Positions 20,564 to 30,914 of a stretch of DNA of 64,000 nucleotides are shown here, piece by piece. Every line of letters begins with the position of its first letter. The first letter of the stretch is position 1. Origin of the DNA: Psettodes erumei (taxonomy: Eukaryota; Chordata; Actinopteri; Pleuronectiformes; Psettodidae); contig JAFBJZ010000623.1 in NCBI GenBank assembly GCA_016785225.1, forward strand, positions 2,270,501 to 2,334,500, given 5' to 3'. Both the position numbers and the translations under genes were made by a program. The notes under the pieces are model-generated. The model did no database searches and had not been told where the DNA came from. It saw nothing but the letters and a program-made list of their open reading frames with translations.

Positions 20564-23016
20564 TCATCTGTGTGGTCCGATGCTGCCACCTGGCTGCCAG
20601 CCTCTGTACTTCATACTGGTGTTTGGTTGACGTCTCAGCAATGTGTCGCCTCCATCTATGTCTTTGGGTTTGTCATACACTGTTGTTATATGGAAATCTT
20701 TCCTGTGCTTTTTCACAGGATGTAAGACCAGTTTCTCTCCATGATACCTGCACAAAGAGAAATTTACAAAAGCATAAAGGAAAGTAACAAGTTATAGTAT
20801 CACAAGCAAAACAAGCATAGCATGCAAAAACTTTATATTTTGTCGACTCTTTTTTCATATTCATACTCACCCAAAGCCCCTTTTGCAGTTAGGATGCTGG
20901 CCCTCATTTTCCAGGGCTTCTGGGATTCCAATTTGACTGTTCCCTAGCCCTTCGCCATCCTTCCAGCCTTGCTTCTCCATCACACGACGGCCAACGCCCT
21001 ACAAAAGCGAAATATATATTAATTTACTAGCTTGTGGAGATTGTAGACATCTCGGGAGCATATTTTGGGTAGTAGCAACATCCTTACCTTAGTGAATTTC
21101 TCAAAGCTGCCAATAGATTGACTGGATCCAGACAAATCTTCAAGGCCCTCCCTCAGCCTCTTTTCATACCGCATTCGGACGTAGTCTCTGGCATCCATGT
21201 CGCCTCCATCTGTGAGAGGAAATGCTGGGTTGAAGAAAATCTGACCGCTGGAAAAATGTAGTTTGGCTCCCTTCCCTCCCCTCAACAAAGCTAACTGGAG
21301 ATGCATAACAAACTTGAGATACCTTTGTCATAGTAAATGCTCATGTCCACATCCCAATCATCTGCCGTTTGCTCATCAAAATCTTTAAAAAAAAAAGGGA
21401 CAGGGTGACATAAATGTAATCAATACATCAGCAAACAAAACTGCAAAAGTAGTGAAGACAAAAAAAATCGATTTAGATCCTATCAAATTAGTGAGGTAAG
21501 GCTTTCATGTCAACGCTGTGTGATTAATGTATTTGTTCCATGCCTCCTTCTTCTTCTTCTTGCCAGTACTGGGCGTCAGTATAGAACACCAGGCCAGAGC
21601 CGCCCTTTTCCCACTTCAGCTCTATCTCCTCTTCATACAGCCTCTCTTTGCTTCGCTCCTGGCTCGTGACATCATCATGTAAAGCTTCGTGGCGCTCCCA
21701 CTCCTCACAGCAGTCATCGTCCTGCAACCAGCAAGGGGAATAATTGTCGGCCCTCAGCGAGGACAAGCCCGTACATACTAAGAGCTGACAGGTTTGGATT
21801 CAAACTTATACTCACATCATCTGCAGTCGACTGCGCATCCTCCTCCTCCTGTTCCTCCTCTTCCCTCGGCTCATCAGTCATTGTTGTGTCTGTGCTATCG
21901 GCCAGCTGCCTCGACCGAGAGGGCGGAGCAGCAAAAGTTCCCGGTCCTGAAATTTCATGTCCAGCAGCTGTTAATACAGTCTCCTCTGTGGCTGGAAGTG
22001 TCCAAGTGTCCTGGTACTGGAAAGGTACGTTGCCGTAACGGCGACTGGAGCCGGTCTTGGGGAAAGTGAGGCCCAACTTCCTGATGAGGCGCGGAGGCAG
22101 TCGGCAGGACTGGATGAGCTGGAGGAACACTTTCACCGGGGTGCCGACATTCCCATTCTGCATGAGAGCGGGGGGGTTGAGCTCAGACAGGCTTTTAAGG
22201 TCAGCCTGCGTGAAACGCCCCGTTAATGAAACACGGTGCCGCTGCTCGTACTTCGTTTTATAGGGGAATGTTCCATCATCTGAAAGGAGTAAGAAAGGGT
22301 TTAGACGAAACACAAGACAAAAGATGACGCGTTTCCAGGATTAAACAGCAACACTTACCTAAAGAAGCCATGGCACAGAGCACATAATTCTACAATCTCC
22401 ACATCCTACATTCTTTATCTAACTGATTTCCGGTTTCCATTGAGAAAAAGTAGTTTTAAGTTAGTCTAAGTGATCTCGATTGAAAATTATCCAACATTTT
22501 TCATTTGACAAATACCAAGATTTGAGATCATAACTTATGCTCATCATATCTTGAGACAGGCATGTTTCATCGCTGTTGAAAGTCTCACAAAGAAAAGATG
22601 GTTTAAGTAATAGTCCAAAGCAGCTGTCCATGTTGGATCGACTGACCTTCGTCATCTGTAACTTTGACTCGCTTGATGACACAGCGCCGGGTCAGCCAGG
22701 CCCCGTTCGACTCGACCCAGTGGTTCCCCGCATACATCCTGACGAACCTGTCGGCTTGTTCGCCGCGAACCGCGACGACGCAGCAGCACGAGCCGGCCGC
22801 CCGGCTGGACGCCCGGCTGGACGCCCGGCCGGCCGCCTGGCCGGGCTCCTCCTCTCTGTCTCTGAGCACCTCCGGACGATGGCGGTAGTGGAAACACTGG
22901 AACCCGCCGCTCTCGATGAACTGACTGAAGTAATTTCTCAGGTCCGCTGAGCGAAAAGCCGCGGGGATATTGCTAACAGCAAAATACACAGAAGCAACAG
23001 CTTCACCGTCCGCCAT
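20564..23016 (-). CDS. gpatch3: G-patch domain-containing protein 3
   Basis: Human GPATCH3 is a nuclear/cytoplasmic G-patch protein reported to dampen RIG-I-like receptor signalling through MAVS/VISA. Seven exons are 22647-23016, 21816-22279, 21544-21721, 21323-21382, 21088-21209, 20871-20998 and 20564-20747, totalling 1506 bases or 501 residues (human 525). The start MADGEAVASVYF leads into NYFSQF and FHYRHRPEVL. The central part has LPPRLIRKLGLTFPKTGSSRR and RYGNVPFQYQD, then EEWERHEALHDDVTSQER and GGSGLVFYTDAQYW. The G-patch spans exons 5-7 (GVGRRVMEKQGWKDGEGLG). Phases only work if intron 3 uses a GC donor. Exon 1 contains a 12-bp minisatellite, and a hAT-like element lies 37 bases upstream of the ATG. 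Confidence 0.96.
22359..22437 (-). other. gpatch3: possible alternative first exon of gpatch3
   Basis: Within intron 1, an ATG (22369-22371) begins MASL and is followed immediately by a strong donor TTTAG|GTAAGT. It would join exon 2 in phase, giving MASLDDGTFPYK. An ETS-like ACCGGAAAT lies about 60 bases upstream of this ATG. The product would lack the residues encoded by exon 1. Only sequence logic supports this; transcript data would be needed. Confidence 0.4.
22799..22846 (-). repeat. gpatch3: 12-bp minisatellite in gpatch3 exon 1
   Basis: Four units related to GCCCGGCTGGAC lie on the plus strand, the first two identical. They encode the low-complexity stretch GRASSRASSRAAG between the conserved N-terminal block and CCCVVAVRG. 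The reading frame is kept because the unit length is a multiple of three. Confidence 0.85.
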
Positions 23017-23053
23017 GATTGTTTATCACCTCGGCAGCATACGTCATCTGAAC

Positions 23054-23600
23054 TAGTGGTGGGCGGATCGAGCCAAATATCGATAGTATCGATACCAAGT
23101 CGGTATCGGTATCGGATCGATACTAGCCGAGTGAGATCGATTCTTTACTTTACGTTCCGCTCTTGTTTGCAATGCGTTTTCGGCAAAGAGGAAACAGCCA
23201 GGTCGCCGGACTCGCCGCTCCTGTGTCAGCGCAGAGGAGGCACACGTTGCTCCCCCTCCCCCTGTTGTGCTTCGATGTTGCGCTGTCACATGAGTCACGT
23301 GACGTGATTTAGACGCGCAAAGCAAAAAAGATTTTTCTTAAAACATTTTATAATAAAGCATTTTTTATTTAATTATAAACTTTGTCCTAATTGTGCCCTG
23401 AGTTTTAACTATTTAATAATAAAAAAGAAACATCACAAACAACACTTAAGGTCATGGAACTCAATTGAGATTTAGCAATTCAGTGATGCATCCACCTTAT
23501 TTATTGATAAGTATCGATACCGGTATCTACATCGGCGATACTGGCCCGTATTTACTTGGTATCGGATCGATGCCAAAATATGCAGTATCGCACACCACTA
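23054..23600. mobile_element. hAT-like non-autonomous transposon directly upstream of gpatch3
   Basis: The 547-bp element begins TAGTGGTGGGCGGATCGA and ends, read inverted, TAGTGGTGTGCGATACTG. Subterminal TATCGATACC-type motifs are repeated at both ends. It is flanked by ATCTGAAC (23046-23053) and ATCTAAAC (23601-23608), an 8-bp target duplication with one mismatch, as is typical of hAT elements. No transposase is encoded. The gpatch3 ATG lies 37 bases to its left. ACGTCA occurs on both sides of the insertion (23041 and 23622), suggesting that the ancestral promoter was split. Confidence 0.8.
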
Positions 23601-23735
23601 ATCTAAACGACTTCGGCAATTACGTCACATCCGCTCCCTGGAACGTTATAATAAAATTACAATATTAAATTGTATTATATTATTTTAAATTACGTTTTAG
23701 ACTGACCTGCTTATATTACATACTGTGTTACCTCA

Positions 23736-23818
23736 ACTGTTGAGCAGTTGGTCTCCTCAGTGACCAATGCATACAGTTGTTAAAAGAAGAGGCGATGCCA
23801 CACGGTGGTAAAAGAGCT
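23736..23818 (+). mobile_element. mariner-like transposase C-terminal fragment
   Basis: The segment reads TVEQLVSSVTNA, then after a one-base shift TVVKRRGDATRW and a stop. This resembles the C-terminus of Tc1/mariner transposases in fish. It is only about 80 bp long and frame-broken, so it is a dead remnant. Confidence 0.55.
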
Positions 23819-23828
23819 TTTAAAAAAG

Positions 23829-24353
23829 ATTATGTAAAAAGGAGTTTTTAAAGCAAAGAAGTGGAATGTTCTGCAATGGCCGAGTCAATCACCAGATCTC
23901 AACCCAATCGAGCATGCATTTGACTTGCTCAAGACAAAACTTAAGGCAGAAAGACCCACAAACAAGCAACAACTGAAGACAGCTGCAGTAAAGGCCTGGC
24001 AAAGCATCACAAAGGAGGAAACCCAGCGTTTGGTGATGTCCATGGGTTCCAGACTTCAGGCAGTCACTGCCTGCAAAGGATTCTCAACAAAATATTGAAA
24101 AGTAACATTTTACTTAGGGTTATGTTTATTTGTCCAATTACTTTTGAGCCCCTGAAATGAGGAGCGTTTGTATAAAAATAGCTACAATTCCTACATGTTT
24201 AATCATATATTTTTGTTCAACCCCTTGAATCAAACCGTCTGTCTGCACTTCAATTCCGTTGTAGTTGTTTCATTTCAAATCCAATGTGGTGGCATGCAGA
24301 GCCCAAATCATGAAGATTGTGTCGCTGTCCAAATATTTCTGGGCCTAACTGTA
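23829..24353 (+). mobile_element. 3' half of a Tc1-like transposon
   Basis: The frame ending at the stop 24096-24098 reads WPSQSPDLNPIEHAFDLLK, the block that carries the third acidic residue of the DDE catalytic triad, and continues to GFSTKY. Downstream noncoding sequence ends in CCAAATATTTCTGGGCCTAA followed by CTGTA, the outer end of a Tc1-type inverted repeat. The 5' inverted repeat and the first two thirds of the transposase are missing, so this copy cannot move on its own. Confidence 0.85.
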
Positions 24354-27050
24354 CCATACCGAATCATTGACAGTGACCTCATCTGCACCCTTGATTACAT
24401 TTAAAGTTAAAATGTTGAAATGAGAAATGAAACCACGGCACTCAAATGACACTAAAAAGAACTGCATTACATAGATTAAGGCATAAGGGCAATAAGGCAA
24501 GTATTAGCCTTTTCAATCCCACTGAATAGGACAAAAAAATTTTATTTTTTTATTTTTTGTTGACCAATTTTTTGACAAATGTTGGCCTCACTTTATGTTT
24601 TTTAAGCCCCCTCCAGAGAGACAACCAGAAATACATCAAAGTTCAATGACCCAGTGACTAACTCTTTAGCCTTCACCTCAGGTTTTATCATTGTGTTTTG
24701 ATAGTAATAGGCAGTAAACCGTGTGTCTGGACCCTGACATCACCTTACGCACCATATTGCACACTTACTGTGCATTAGTCATCGTCATCCTGGCTTGTGT
24801 TAGTCCACTTTAGTCCTCAAAAATGTCATACATGAAATGTTAAAATTTAAGATTTATAATCCAAGTAGATCAGTGCTCGAGAGCCCTGCTGTGCACAGGT
24901 AGGCACTAGTAAAGTAAAGTAAAGTGAGTAAAATAAACCAATGATTATGAAGGAAATGACATCTTTCCACACACATACTAAAATACTGGCACAAAAAGAC
25001 ACTGTCATGAGTGATGGTGTTGGAGATTTTGGCACTTGGTACTAACTAAAATTAAGACAAAGCTTTGCAATTAAACCATATAAAGCTTGGCATTGATGAA
25101 ATTTTGCAAGTACAATAACAATAGTGTTTTTTATTCCTCACACTCAGGAATACAAAAGCATTTTTTGTTAGTGATGAATTTTGCTGTAAAGTTTGCAAAC
25201 CTGATTGAATTGTATTGTTGAAAATGTGTGCATGCGTGGCATTCCACGTTTTGCTTATTGCACTTTCCTTGCTTTTATAGTTGACCTGAAAGTACTATAT
25301 ATCAACATTTGACTTGAATTCCAAACATTTGAACTCCAGGATAATTCAATTATTTTGTCCCCCCTGCAGGTTGAAATGACCCCACAGGGAGGAACATCAC
25401 TCACCTTTGGGTTGATGACCTGTTGAAAAATGAACCTATGCTGTATCAGCAGTAGGTCAAGGTCAAATGCTGCAGACATGGTGTTGCACACGCAAGAAAT
25501 GGTCATACTGTGATTTCAGTGACCTGGACGAGCTAATACCAAAGGAAAAAAAGCAAACTTTGATTCAGCGGATGAGGGATTTGTTGTTCTCCACACAGTT
25601 ATCCAATGACTGTCAAAATGAAGGTGTTTTATACAATGTTAACTTTGTAATGCTATTACAAGCTACGGCCTAAATACATTTTACAGTCTATGTTTATTTT
25701 AAATATAATAATAGTAAAAAACAAAATGGGTCTTCAGGTGTCAGCTGTTACATCATGCCTCATCAGCCCTGAACTGTTTCACTTCCTTGATGTCATGATA
25801 TAGCAGTTATGTTCCACTTATAGAATGAAGGACCTTTTTTATTGTCTTACTGGAGATAAGCGTCTGTCCTCCGTGTCCGTCTCTGCCTGCTCCTAACCTC
25901 TATAAACACAAGGCTTATCAGAGGCATTTACAACTGACAGTGTGCTTCATGAGGTGCGAGGGCTGCTGAGTGTATTATAGGTCATCTTGCAGAAAGTACC
26001 ACATTCTCAAAGATAACCTCAATGCATTTTATCATGTCCAGTATTTGAGACTGTTATCCATTTTAATTTTAGCTCCTGTGAGACACCCCGTGTCTTGATG
26101 AATAATCACTGTGTATCATAATGAGATCACCTCAGCAAAGCAAATAAGGTTGTGAAACATCATCTTGTATTGTCTGAAGGAATGAGTAAAGAGGAAGATG
26201 GAGTAAAACAAACATTTGGTGACTGGTGCTGCCAGTTGTGTGTGCTATGTAATCTTGTTATTGCTGTCATTCAGTTCATGGCATGACCTTGACTCCGCTG
26301 CTCTGGGGTTCAAATCCTCGTCTGGCACTTCCTTTCCATGATGGGCACTTGGCTGGCACAGCAGATGTCCTGCCATCAGTAAAGAGCATGATTTTTTAAA
26401 TTGCATTACCTGGCACGATGCAATGTGATAAACAGTTTAGTGGGCTTATGGTGTTAAACGTCCAAACTGTAGGAGCGAGTTTTGGACAATGTGCTGTTTG
26501 TTTATTTGTCACAATAATTTGCTTATCAGTCTGGAACGTCTGTGCCAGGCACAGGGAAGATAACAAATTAGGATGAACTCAGCCGGACTACAACCAGTAA
26601 CACTGTGATTCATGCTTGTGTAAGAACAGCAACCTGGGGGCACATTACATGCTACAGGTAGGATCTGTAGGATCTTACTGTACACATGGCAGCTGATTCC
26701 AGTCATTTTAGCTCCGTGGAAGTAAATGGTCCACCACTTTGGTGCAGACTGACAGTGATCAACATCAGTGGGATGAATTGCCCTGAAATGTGCAAATATT
26801 CCCTGTGACTTTGATGATGCATTTCTTTTTACACCTTTTTAGCACCACCAGCAGGTTGACATTTCTGCCTGTTGGACAGAATTCCATGATTATTTGTACA
26901 GACATTCTTGTGCCCCAGAGGATGGCACTACCAGCAGGCCTATAATATTTTTGAGAAATGTTTAAAAAATATTTGTTTATCAGTACTAAAGGCAAACAAA
27001 ACCATTGCAGAGTACAGTGCTATTGTAGGATTACAGTAAGAAAAAGAGGA
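24354..27050. other. gene-free AT-rich interval upstream of nr0b2
   Basis: No exon was recognised in 2.7 kb. Two items stand out: TCAAGGTCA at 25457-25465, a perfect LRH-1/SF-1/ERR-type half site about 2 kb upstream of nr0b2, and GGGGTTCAAATCC near 26306, which resembles a tRNA B box and may mark a decayed SINE. Confidence 0.5.
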
Positions 27051-27060
27051 TTTAGCGTCG

Positions 27061-27073
27061 AGGTCAATGACCT
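27061..27073. promoter_or_regulatory. nr0b2: perfect IR-1 nuclear-receptor element (FXR type) upstream of nr0b2
   Basis: AGGTCA-A-TGACCT is an inverted repeat with one-base spacing, which is the classical FXR/RXR response element. It lies about 300 bases upstream of the nr0b2 TATA box. In mammals FXR activates SHP through an IR-1 at about -290. Binding here is inferred from that parallel. Confidence 0.7.
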
Positions 27074-27178
27074 CTCTCTGCCTTGGCCTCTCTCCAACAC
27101 TCCAGGTATGAGCTGGCAGTGTGCAGGGACAGAGTGGGGCTGATTACCCCTGCAGTCCTTGGTAGCTTGGTACTGCCT

Positions 27179-27191
27179 GGGTTAATGACAC
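27179..27191. promoter_or_regulatory. nr0b2: imperfect IR-1 element upstream of nr0b2
   Basis: GGGTTA-A-TGACAC is a degenerate inverted repeat with spacing 1, and its TTAATGAC core is also found in the human SHP FXR element as I recall it. It lies about 180 bases upstream of the TATA box. It is weaker than the copy at 27061. Confidence 0.4.
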
Positions 27192-27342
27192 CAGCAATAA
27201 GATAAGGCCCAACCCTCTTGATATCCAGACGTTACTCCACCAGCTCCCTTTCATTGAGAAAAGCTTATCGTTCTCCTAGGGTTAGTCTGTCAGTCACCTG
27301 GCAGAGCACACGGTTGTTTTTCACAGAGACTGTATTGACAAT

Positions 27343-27351
27343 TCAAGGTCC
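27343..27351 (+). promoter_or_regulatory. nr0b2: LRH-1-type half site in the nr0b2 promoter
   Basis: TCAAGGTCC matches the extended monomer site for LRH-1 (NR5A2) closely and sits about 20 bases upstream of the TATA box. LRH-1 is an established activator of SHP, so the position fits. Confidence 0.5.
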
Positions 27352-27373
27352 ACTCAGCAGGGTGGGTTGGCCT

Positions 27374-27381
27374 TATAAATA
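27374..27381 (+). promoter_or_regulatory. nr0b2: TATA box of nr0b2
   Basis: TATAAATA lies about 95 bases upstream of the nr0b2 ATG, predicting a start of transcription near 27404 and a 5' UTR of about 70 bases. Confidence 0.7.
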
Positions 27382-27474
27382 CAGGGTCACTGAAGGTAGC
27401 AGCAGCAGTGCTGACGAGCTCACCCTGTGAGAGGACACTTACATCTGGCTGCATAGATCTCTACAACCTGTAGA

Positions 27475-28393
27475 ATGGATAACGGATGTCATTGTTCAGC
27501 CAACAGTGACAGGCTTTCCAACCCTATTCTCTACAACATCCTGAGCCAAGTGGATAACAGCAAACCAAGTCAGAACAACTTCAACTATAATTCAGTACCT
27601 CACAGGTGCAACTGTGAGCTGCGACAGACAGTGTGCCTGAAAAGGCCAGCAGAGATTTGCAAAGAAGCTTCTGCCGTTCTGGTTAAAACTGTCCACTTCA
27701 TGAAGAACTTACCTGCTTTCAACCAGCTTCCTCCAAACGACCAGTTTTCACTTCTAAAAAGCTGCTGGGCACCACTCTTTATACTCGGTCTGGCCCAGGA
27801 GCATATGGACTTTGAGGTGATGGACACCCCTGCTGACAGCATGCTGAAAAGGATTCTCCTGAACCATCAGGAAAGCCATGAGACAGAGAGAGAACAGCCA
27901 ACCATGGCTGGTGTCAGTAAACTCAAGTCCTGCCTGAAAAAGTTTTGGAGTTTGGATCTGAGTCCAAAGGAGTACGCATACATCAAAGGGACCACAATAT
28001 TTAATCCAGGTTTGTTTTGCACGAAGAAGCTACATGAAAATACTCCCAAAAATCAATTTTGGTTATCGGGGTAAATTTTCAATCAGTGCTCTCAGCAAGC
28101 TGGCTATATTACACGTCTGCAATCCTAATTTCCTGTCCTTTCTGCCAACAGATGTACCAGATTTAAAGGCAGCTCTTTTTGTTGAAGGCTTACAACAGGA
28201 AGCTCAGCACGTCCTCAGCGAGGTGGTCCAGCTCATTCACCCAGGGGACAGGGAGCGCTTTGCTCTAATCCTCCTCACAGCTTCCATGCTGCAGAGCATC
28301 ACACCCGGCCTCATCACTGAACTCTTCTTCCGGCCTGTGATAGGCCAGGCCGATCTGCTGGAGCTGCTGGTCGACATGCTCTTCTGCACGTAG
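27475..28393 (+). CDS. nr0b2: NR0B2 / small heterodimer partner (SHP)
   Basis: SHP is an orphan nuclear receptor without a DNA-binding domain. It represses LRH-1, HNF4A and other receptors and closes the bile-acid feedback loop downstream of FXR. Two exons, 27475-28009 and 28152-28393, join in phase 1 and encode 258 residues (human 257). The single intron fits the usual SHP structure. The ligand-binding-domain signature is readable in FNQLPPNDQFSLLKSCWAPL and FILGLAQEHM. Exon 2 runs from DVPDLKAALFVEGLQQEAQ to LLELLVDMLFCT. No zinc-finger module precedes the domain. Fish may carry two nr0b2 copies, and which one this is cannot be decided here. It is on the plus strand, opposite to its neighbours gpatch3 and kdf1. 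Confidence 0.96.
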
Positions 28394-28642
28394 AGGAGGT
28401 GGACTTGTGGAGACGGTTGATTTTTAAACACTGGCGATGCAGCACTTGAGGCTACAAATTTCTTCTAACTACATTGAAGCTGAGGGCGCTTAAACCCAGT
28501 CTTAAAAGATTTTATCTGCTGAAGAGAAAAGATTGGACTTTTTACATGAAGACAGAGAGTGCCCATTGTTCTTATGTTGAGGATCTTTACTGTTTGCTTC
28601 GCTGTTGTAAATAAGTTTTGTCTGCATTTACAGAACATTTCA

Positions 28643-28648
28643 AATAAA
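28643..28648 (+). terminator. nr0b2: nr0b2 poly(A) signal
   Basis: AATAAA lies about 250 bases after the nr0b2 stop codon and is followed by T-rich sequence, giving a short 3' UTR. Confidence 0.75.
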
Positions 28649-30914
28649 TATATTTTTGTACATGAACATAACAGTGAATTTCTGCCTCAGTATTTTTTAA
28701 AAAAATACTTACAGTGAGCCAAATCTAACACAACATTTGTTACATGCACCTGTTGACAATCTGCTCTGAATCTCTTCATCCCTACAGTTCATTTGGCAGG
28801 TCTGTCATTACTGACACGTCGTGGTGCCAAATATTGTTCAAGCCCATTTATTTTGAATTCTTGTCAAGATGATAATGATTAGAAAAGTTCACTCCCCCTT
28901 CACATGTCACTGTCTGACCACAAATGTTTTACCAGCACAGCACGTAAGCCACATTGTGCTCTAGTGATACTTTGTCTCCCTCTCATGGAGATTGGTAGAA
29001 ATCATGTGTTAACTCAGGCAAACTACACAACACATGGAAACATTGAACAAAATAAAAGTCCCACTCGAAGCAATTATCGCATTTTTAATGAAAAGAAGAT
29101 CATAAGAAATATGTTAATGCTAACTCAAGTGTCTGAAGAGCCAGAGGCTGCTATTTGCAATCTTCAGGGTGTATGTGATTACAGTACAAGCCCTCTTGAT
29201 TCATCCTCGGCTCTGGTATGTTAGTTGTGAAACAGTGAGTCTTTGCATGACAACTCATACAGGTAAAACAGGAATGTGCTGGTGGGGGCAGAGAGCCAGA
29301 GGAAATGGGGTTACGCAGGGCAACTACGACTCAACACAAACAGAAAAGAGAGTCTGAAGGCTCAACATTTGGCACAGCAGAAAACAGATAAACTGCACAT
29401 GTGGTTGTTGACTGGACTTTTCTTGAGTAGTGATAGTGATTTTTTTTTCTTTAAGTGAAAACTCTTTTCACCTATTTCCAATACAAATTATATTGTTTCA
29501 AGAATGTTTTAGAATAGTTTCCTCTTCTGTCTTGCTTTCAGATGCTGACACCTAATTTATGGTGTTATAAGGCTGATAATGACATTAATGCAAAAAAACC
29601 AAATATATTCTGTTAAAAAAAACTAAAACATGATGGACCAACTGTGAATAAAGTAAACACATCTGTTATTGCAGCTGTCTATCATAAGTAAATTAAATTT
29701 GTCAAAAGCAACAACAGACCTGTCAGCTGAAGGAATACTACATTAAGACTGTCATGTTAAAAGATACACTAGTGGTAAATACAGGACAATTTCTTCAACC
29801 CTAGGAGGACTTCAGAACAAGCACCTTAAATCAGCCTGATTTTCTGCACTCACTCTTTCCTTTGCGATAAATGACAAAAACAAACCCCAGGATTTTATTT
29901 CCTTTTTGTCAGAACCAGCCGAACGAGTTCCTCCTTTCGCCGAGGGCAGAAAAAGCCTGCCTGGTACAACGCAGTGGCCTTAGGGAGATGAGCCTGACGA
30001 CAATTATCCAAGAGAGAAAGGAAAAGTAGGCTAAAGAAACGGCAGCAGAAACTCCTGTGAAGGAAAGACCTGCTGATATACAAGTGGATAATGTGATGCA
30101 AAACAAATGAACCTACATTAATTCAAATGAGACAAATGTATTTTGGGGTTTGTGTGGAGAGAGAAAACATAAAAGTTGACACAAAGCAGTGTGTCCTAAA
30201 ATAAGACATATGACTTAAGCATCATTACGATACATGCAATTTCTTTGACAAATGCACATGGAAAGGCATAAACAAGCACAGAGATTTTTATTTTGTTAAA
30301 AACAGGACTTATCTATGAGTAAAAAAAAAAACCAAACAAACTGTGGTTAATGCCACAAATGGTCTAACAGCCCAGAAAGTAACGACTTAAAATATGTACA
30401 TCAAAATATGGCTTAACAATACAGTTTTCAGATCCAAACGTGCCTCTACAGAGTCCAAATGGCAGGAGTCAGTAAACCTATAACAGTACAGTACATGCAC
30501 AATGGCTGGCATTTGCAATCGCACAGACACGAATGAGGACAGTTATGCTCCACCATCAGTCTCTGCTGTGGCATGACTGCTAAGACTGCACGAAGTGTCA
30601 CGTCAGGTCCATGTTTGTTTTTTCGTCTTCTCTGAGAATGGCTTTAAACACTGCACACATAAACACTTGCTCTGTCTCTCCCCGTGTAAAAAAAAATGGT
30701 TTCTTCAGTGGGTCACTTGCTGGAAAGCTAAAACGTCCTTGAATTTAAATGACACTCCAACAGTTAACAGTAACTGGACTACAAAAAGGAGAAGTATAGC
30801 CGCTCAAAAGGTGCTTCACTCAGTAACAACTTAAGGATAGCAGAAGGATACAATTGACCATCTAGTTGGTGACATCCCTTGTCAGTGTAGGTACTACAGC
30901 TTTGGCGTTGCCCT
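28649..30914. other. nr0b2-kdf1 convergent spacer
   Basis: The two genes converge here. The right-hand part (from about 30290) is probably the kdf1 3' UTR, with a minus-strand AATAAA at 30287-30292 as a candidate poly(A) signal. No coding exon was recognised. NUDC lies between NR0B2 and KDF1 in humans, and I see no trace of it. Confidence 0.55.

Noticed and set aside
26279..26370. tRNA or SINE with a B-box-like GGGGTTCAAATCC
   Set aside because: The A box and acceptor stem are not recognisable, and there is no SINE tail.
29895..30106. Two overlapping minus-strand frames of 65-68 residues
   Set aside because: They are short, overlap in different frames and match nothing recognisable. They lie in or past the kdf1 3' UTR.
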